A DNA stretch of 64,000 bases from G965216255 sp965216255 (lineage in GTDB: Bacteria > Bacteroidota > Rhodothermia > Rhodothermales > Bin80), in contig OZ244148.1 of assembly GCA_965216255.1 (NCBI GenBank), forward strand, positions 2,294,001 to 2,358,000, written 5' to 3'. The notes beneath the pieces were generated by a model. The model ran no database searches, was not told where the DNA came from, and saw only the letters and a list, made by a program, of their open reading frames with translations. Position numbers and translations under genes: made by a program. Within the stretch, counting starts at the first letter, position 1, and the number at the start of each line of letters is the position of its first letter. Of the stretch, positions 61,459 to 64,000 are shown one piece after another.

Positions 61459-62109
61459 ATGCCGGGCTTTACTTGCGACGCCGTCCTGTTCGATCTCGAC
61501 GGTGTGCTGCTGGATTCCAATACGATTTACGAGCGCCACTGGCAACGGTGGGCCAGTGCGCATGACGTGTCCATTCAAGCCATCTTGGCCGTCCACCACG
61601 GCATCCCGGCCGCCGAGACCATCCGACGTGTGGCCCCGCACCTGGATGCCGAAGCAGAGGCCCGACACTACAATGCCACCGTGGCTGAGCAAAGCAGCGC
61701 AGAGAATATCCGTCCCTATGATGGCGTGTCAGAAATGCTTCGATTGCTGCCCGACGGCCGCTGGGCTATTGTTACAAGTGCCGCGCGGCATTTTGCCCTT
61801 GCATTGATGACGCGCCTGGGTCTTCCCATCCCGAAGGTCTTCGTTTCCAGCGACGACGTGGAGCGCGGCAAGCCCGCGCCGGATCCGTACCTGACGGCGG
61901 CGGCATGGCTTGGATTCAGTCCTGCGCGCTGCGTGGTAATCGAAGACGCTCCGGCGGGCGTGGAGGCAGGCCAGGCTGCCGGGGCACGTGTCATAGCACT
62001 GCTGACCACGAATTCGCGCCAGGCGCTCGGGCGCGCGGACGTGGTTATAGAGAGGTTTGCCGACCTCGCCTTTGCTGCAAGTGCTGAAGGCTGCAGCGTA
62101 CACTGGTAA
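61459..62109 (+). CDS. HAD-superfamily phosphatase, beta-phosphoglucomutase-like
   Basis: From the ATG at 61459 the product is 216 residues. Motif I is VLFDLDGVLLDS with the nucleophile and acid Asp residues, motif II is WAIVTSAAR, motif III the Lys in VERGKPAPDPYL, and motif IV VVIEDAPAGVEAGQAAGA. A helical cap of the type found in phosphoglycolate phosphatase and beta-phosphoglucomutase lies between motifs I and II. It would dephosphorylate a small sugar or glycerol phosphate. It faces hemL with only 14 bp between the stops. Confidence 0.9.
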   Translation: MPGFTCDAVLFDLDGVLLDSNTIYERHWQRWASAHDVSIQAILAVHHGIPAAETIRRVAPHLDAEAEARHYNATVAEQSSAENIRPYDGVSEMLRLLPDGRWAIVTSAARHFALALMTRLGLPIPKVFVSSDDVERGKPAPDPYLTAAAWLGFSPARCVVIEDAPAGVEAGQAAGARVIALLTTNSRQALGRADVVIERFADLAFAASAEGCSVHW

Positions 62110-62123
62110 GACGCCGGTTTACG

Positions 62124-63410
62124 TTAAAGAGAGCGGAAGACGGCGTTAAAGGCTTCGATAGTGTAGGAGATTTCGCGCTCGGTGTGGGCTGTCGACAGAA
62201 AGCAGGCCTCGAACTGAGACGGAGGAAGGTAAACACCGCGCTCCAGCAGCCGGTGAAACACCGTGGCGAACCGCTTTGTGTCACACTTCGCAGCCGTGTC
62301 CCAATTTGTCACGCAATGCTCCGAGAAAAAGCAGCTAAACATAGTGCCGACGCGTGGCAGCTGAACAGGAATGCCGGCGCTCCTCGCCGCTTCGCCGATT
62401 CCTTCCACAAGGGTGCATGTGGACTTTGCTGCCTGGTCCCACAGGCCGTCTTCCTTGAGAGCCGTAAGGGTAGCGATTCCAGCAGCCATGGCAAGGGGGT
62501 TGCCGGATAGCGTACCCGCCTGGTATACCGGCCCCGACGGCGCAACGAGGCGCATGATGTCGCGGCGACCCCCGTAGGCCCCGACAGGAAGGCCGCCGCC
62601 AATTACTTTGCCGAGCGTTACGAGGTCGGCCTCTACGCCGTACAGTGCCTGGGCTCCGCCCAGATGTACCCGAAACCCAGTCATTACTTCATCGAAAATA
62701 AGCAAAGCCCCGCAGCGCTTCGTGAGATAGCGGAGGCCTTCCAAGTACCTGTGTGCCGGAGGTACAACGCCCATGTTGCCAGCCACCGGCTCCACAATAA
62801 CAGCGGCGACGGACTCAGGGTAGCGCTCGATCACCGCTGCCATGGATTCAAGATCGTTGTAGGAAACGACCACGGTATCCGCCGTGGCTGCTTTCGGCAC
62901 GCCCGGTGAGTCCGGTAGCCCAAGCGTCGCTATGCCCGAACCAGCTCGAGCAAGAAGTGCGTCGGCATGGCCGTGATAGTTGCCCTCGCACTTGATGATC
63001 ATGTCACGGCCGGTGAAGGCGCGTGCCACCCGCACAGCGCTCATCGTAGCTTCGGTGCCCGAGTTCACGAAGCGGATCATTTCGATGCCGGACACGAAGT
63101 CCATAGTAAGCCCAGCGAGCTCAAGTTCCAGTGGACTCGGTGCCCCGAAGCTCACGCCCTTCCGTGCAGCTTCCGCTACTGCACATACTACACTAGCCGG
63201 CGAATGGCCGAGCAATAGAGGTCCAAACGAAAGTACATAGTCAATGTAGGAGCTTCCGTCGACGTCTACTATTTGTGAACCGGCGCCTCGGTCCATAAAT
63301 ATTGGCATTCCACCTACCGCCTTGAAAGCCCGAACCGGTGAATTTACTCCTCCTGGGAAAAGATTCAGCGCTCGAGCGAATAGGTGTGCCGAATTCGAAG
63401 GGGTAGGCAA
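62124..63410 (-). CDS. hemL: Glutamate-1-semialdehyde 2,1-aminomutase
   Basis: The product has 428 residues, the standard HemL length. Hallmarks are the start ALNLFPGGVNSPVRAFKAVG, the gate loop around RFVNSGTEATMSAVRVARAF, YHGHADALLARAGSG, FDEVMTGFRVHLGGAQ and the PLP lysine in LVTLGKVIGGGLPVGAYGG. It converts glutamate-1-semialdehyde to 5-aminolevulinate, the C5 route to haem, which fits the haem-rich cytochromes at the other end of the window. hemA is not in the window. Confidence 0.96.
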   Translation of the reverse strand: MPTPSNSAHLFARALNLFPGGVNSPVRAFKAVGGMPIFMDRGAGSQIVDVDGSSYIDYVLSFGPLLLGHSPASVVCAVAEAARKGVSFGAPSPLELELAGLTMDFVSGIEMIRFVNSGTEATMSAVRVARAFTGRDMIIKCEGNYHGHADALLARAGSGIATLGLPDSPGVPKAATADTVVVSYNDLESMAAVIERYPESVAAVIVEPVAGNMGVVPPAHRYLEGLRYLTKRCGALLIFDEVMTGFRVHLGGAQALYGVEADLVTLGKVIGGGLPVGAYGGRRDIMRLVAPSGPVYQAGTLSGNPLAMAAGIATLTALKEDGLWDQAAKSTCTLVEGIGEAARSAGIPVQLPRVGTMFSCFFSEHCVTNWDTAAKCDTKRFATVFHRLLERGVYLPPSQFEACFLSTAHTEREISYTIEAFNAVFRSL

Positions 63411-63503
63411 TTGACGGCTCCTACGTATATTTGCTATTGGAGATTATATGTGATAGTAGCCACTCGTCTTACGCGATATCACCGCATTTGGCTTGTTCTC
63501 ATG

Positions 63504-64000
63504 TCATTCTTCCGCACAGAGCCACGACACTCGCTCCCTTAGCCTATCCTTCAGGTTATAGATATCGTTAATTGAGTCAATAGGAATCTTCTCCCCAGTA
63601 GAGGTTTCGCCCAGTATTTCGACAGCTTTCTTTTTAGCAGTGAAACGAAAGCGGCAAATGGCTTTGTGCGAATTATTATCCAGCAACACATTGCAATACG
63701 TGGCGCGATCCATCAAGAACACCCTGTCCAAGTCAATATGACCAACAAGAACAGACTTCACAACATGATAGCCTAGCATTTCATCTTCTGTGGTTACAAT
63801 ATCAGATTCTGGCTGGATGTCTACCACCTCATTAGGAACTGACTCATCGCTCTTATTTGCGTCAGACTCATTATCCAAGGCCATCTTGAGCCTGTTTTGG
63901 ACTCGATCATTTATGAACTGGCGAAACGCGTCGTGCGTGATGCTCGTGAACGATTCCCTAACCTTTTTGGTCTTTGTACCTTTATACACCTGTCCGAGGA
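63504..64000 (-). CDS. C-terminal part of an HsdR-N-like (type I restriction-type) protein, 5'-truncated
   Basis: The frame ends with TGA at 63504 and is open through the window edge, so the N-terminal nuclease part lies outside. The visible 165 residues contain SFTSITHDAFRQFINDRVQN and RLKMAL, then an acidic linker, and then RVFLMDRATYCNVLLDNNSH, ICRFRF and YNLKDRLRERVSWLCAEE. This layout is typical of the C-terminal half of stand-alone type I restriction HsdR N-terminal-domain proteins, in which a small beta domain follows the nuclease. The catalytic motifs cannot be checked. It may be a solitary defence nuclease. Confidence 0.7.
   Translation of the reverse strand, partial: LGQVYKGTKTKKVRESFTSITHDAFRQFINDRVQNRLKMALDNESDANKSDESVPNEVVDIQPESDIVTTEDEMLGYHVVKSVLVGHIDLDRVFLMDRATYCNVLLDNNSHKAICRFRFTAKKKAVEILGETSTGEKIPIDSINDIYNLKDRLRERVSWLCAEE

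Overview
The window is a stretch of about 58-60% GC bacterial chromosome that mixes intact housekeeping and catabolic genes with dense mobile-element debris. No rRNA or marker gene fixes the taxonomy. A long TonB-dependent receptor with a carboxypeptidase-regulatory-like N-terminal domain, lipoprotein multihaem cytochromes, a PVC-type dehydrogenase/azurin/ThuA fusion, VPS10-type hydrolase remnants and a Calx-beta/Ig-like surface protein suggest a Bacteroidota/Rhodothermota-type, probably aerobic, polymer-degrading marine or host-associated bacterium. That placement is inference. The many decaying insertion sequences and pseudogenes suggest relaxed selection, as in symbionts.

Layout. 1-3.0 kb: two adjacent multihaem cytochrome c genes (-), divergent from a secreted gamma-glutamyltransferase (+). 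4.8-6.6 kb: dead IS1634-type transposase. 6.8-8.2 kb: APC permease. 8.2-10.3 kb: a broken chimera of a subtilase front half and a VPS10/sortilin-like hydrolase back half. 10.8-15.2 kb: recO, hyuA, hyuB, running into acnA (15.1-17.9 kb, -), then tRNA-Ala(CGC). 18.5-23.2 kb: transposase remnant, partial helicase duplicate and an intact PLD-SF2 helicase-DUF3427 gene. 23.4-27.8 kb: a nested assembly of ORF-less group II introns. 27.9-30.8 kb: NCS1-type permease, tiny membrane protein and sugar isomerase operon. 31.1-36.3 kb: IS1634-type element, TonB-receptor relic and dead IS21. 36.6-41.2 kb: TonB-dependent receptor bracketed by a 152-bp inverted repeat. 41.4-43.6 kb: an IS1380-type transposase pseudogene split by a clean copy of the outer intron. 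44.7-51.0 kb: a giant Ig/Calx-beta autotransporter-like protein. 51.6-60.2 kb: Gfo/Idh/MocA oxidoreductase, a DUF3574 lipoprotein, then a PEP-hydrolase-like/cupin/dehydrogenase-azurin-ThuA operon. 60.2-64 kb: aminotransferase, HAD phosphatase, hemL and the C-terminal part of an HsdR-N-like protein.

The main discovery is the intron nest at 23,411-27,785. Three unrelated group II introns can be resolved to the base by comparing copies. Outer intron C (878 bp) also sits intact in the IS1380 transposase gene at 42,194-43,071. Two 669-bp copies of intron A are inserted in the 23.4-27.8 kb copy of C. One copy of A carries a group IIC intron (B) 4 bp from its 3' end, and B carries an IS110/IS1111-type element. 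Removing A twice and B with its IS from the large copy leaves exactly 878 bp, the length of the uninterrupted copy. None of the three introns keeps a full reverse transcriptase, so splicing and mobility would need a maturase supplied in trans.
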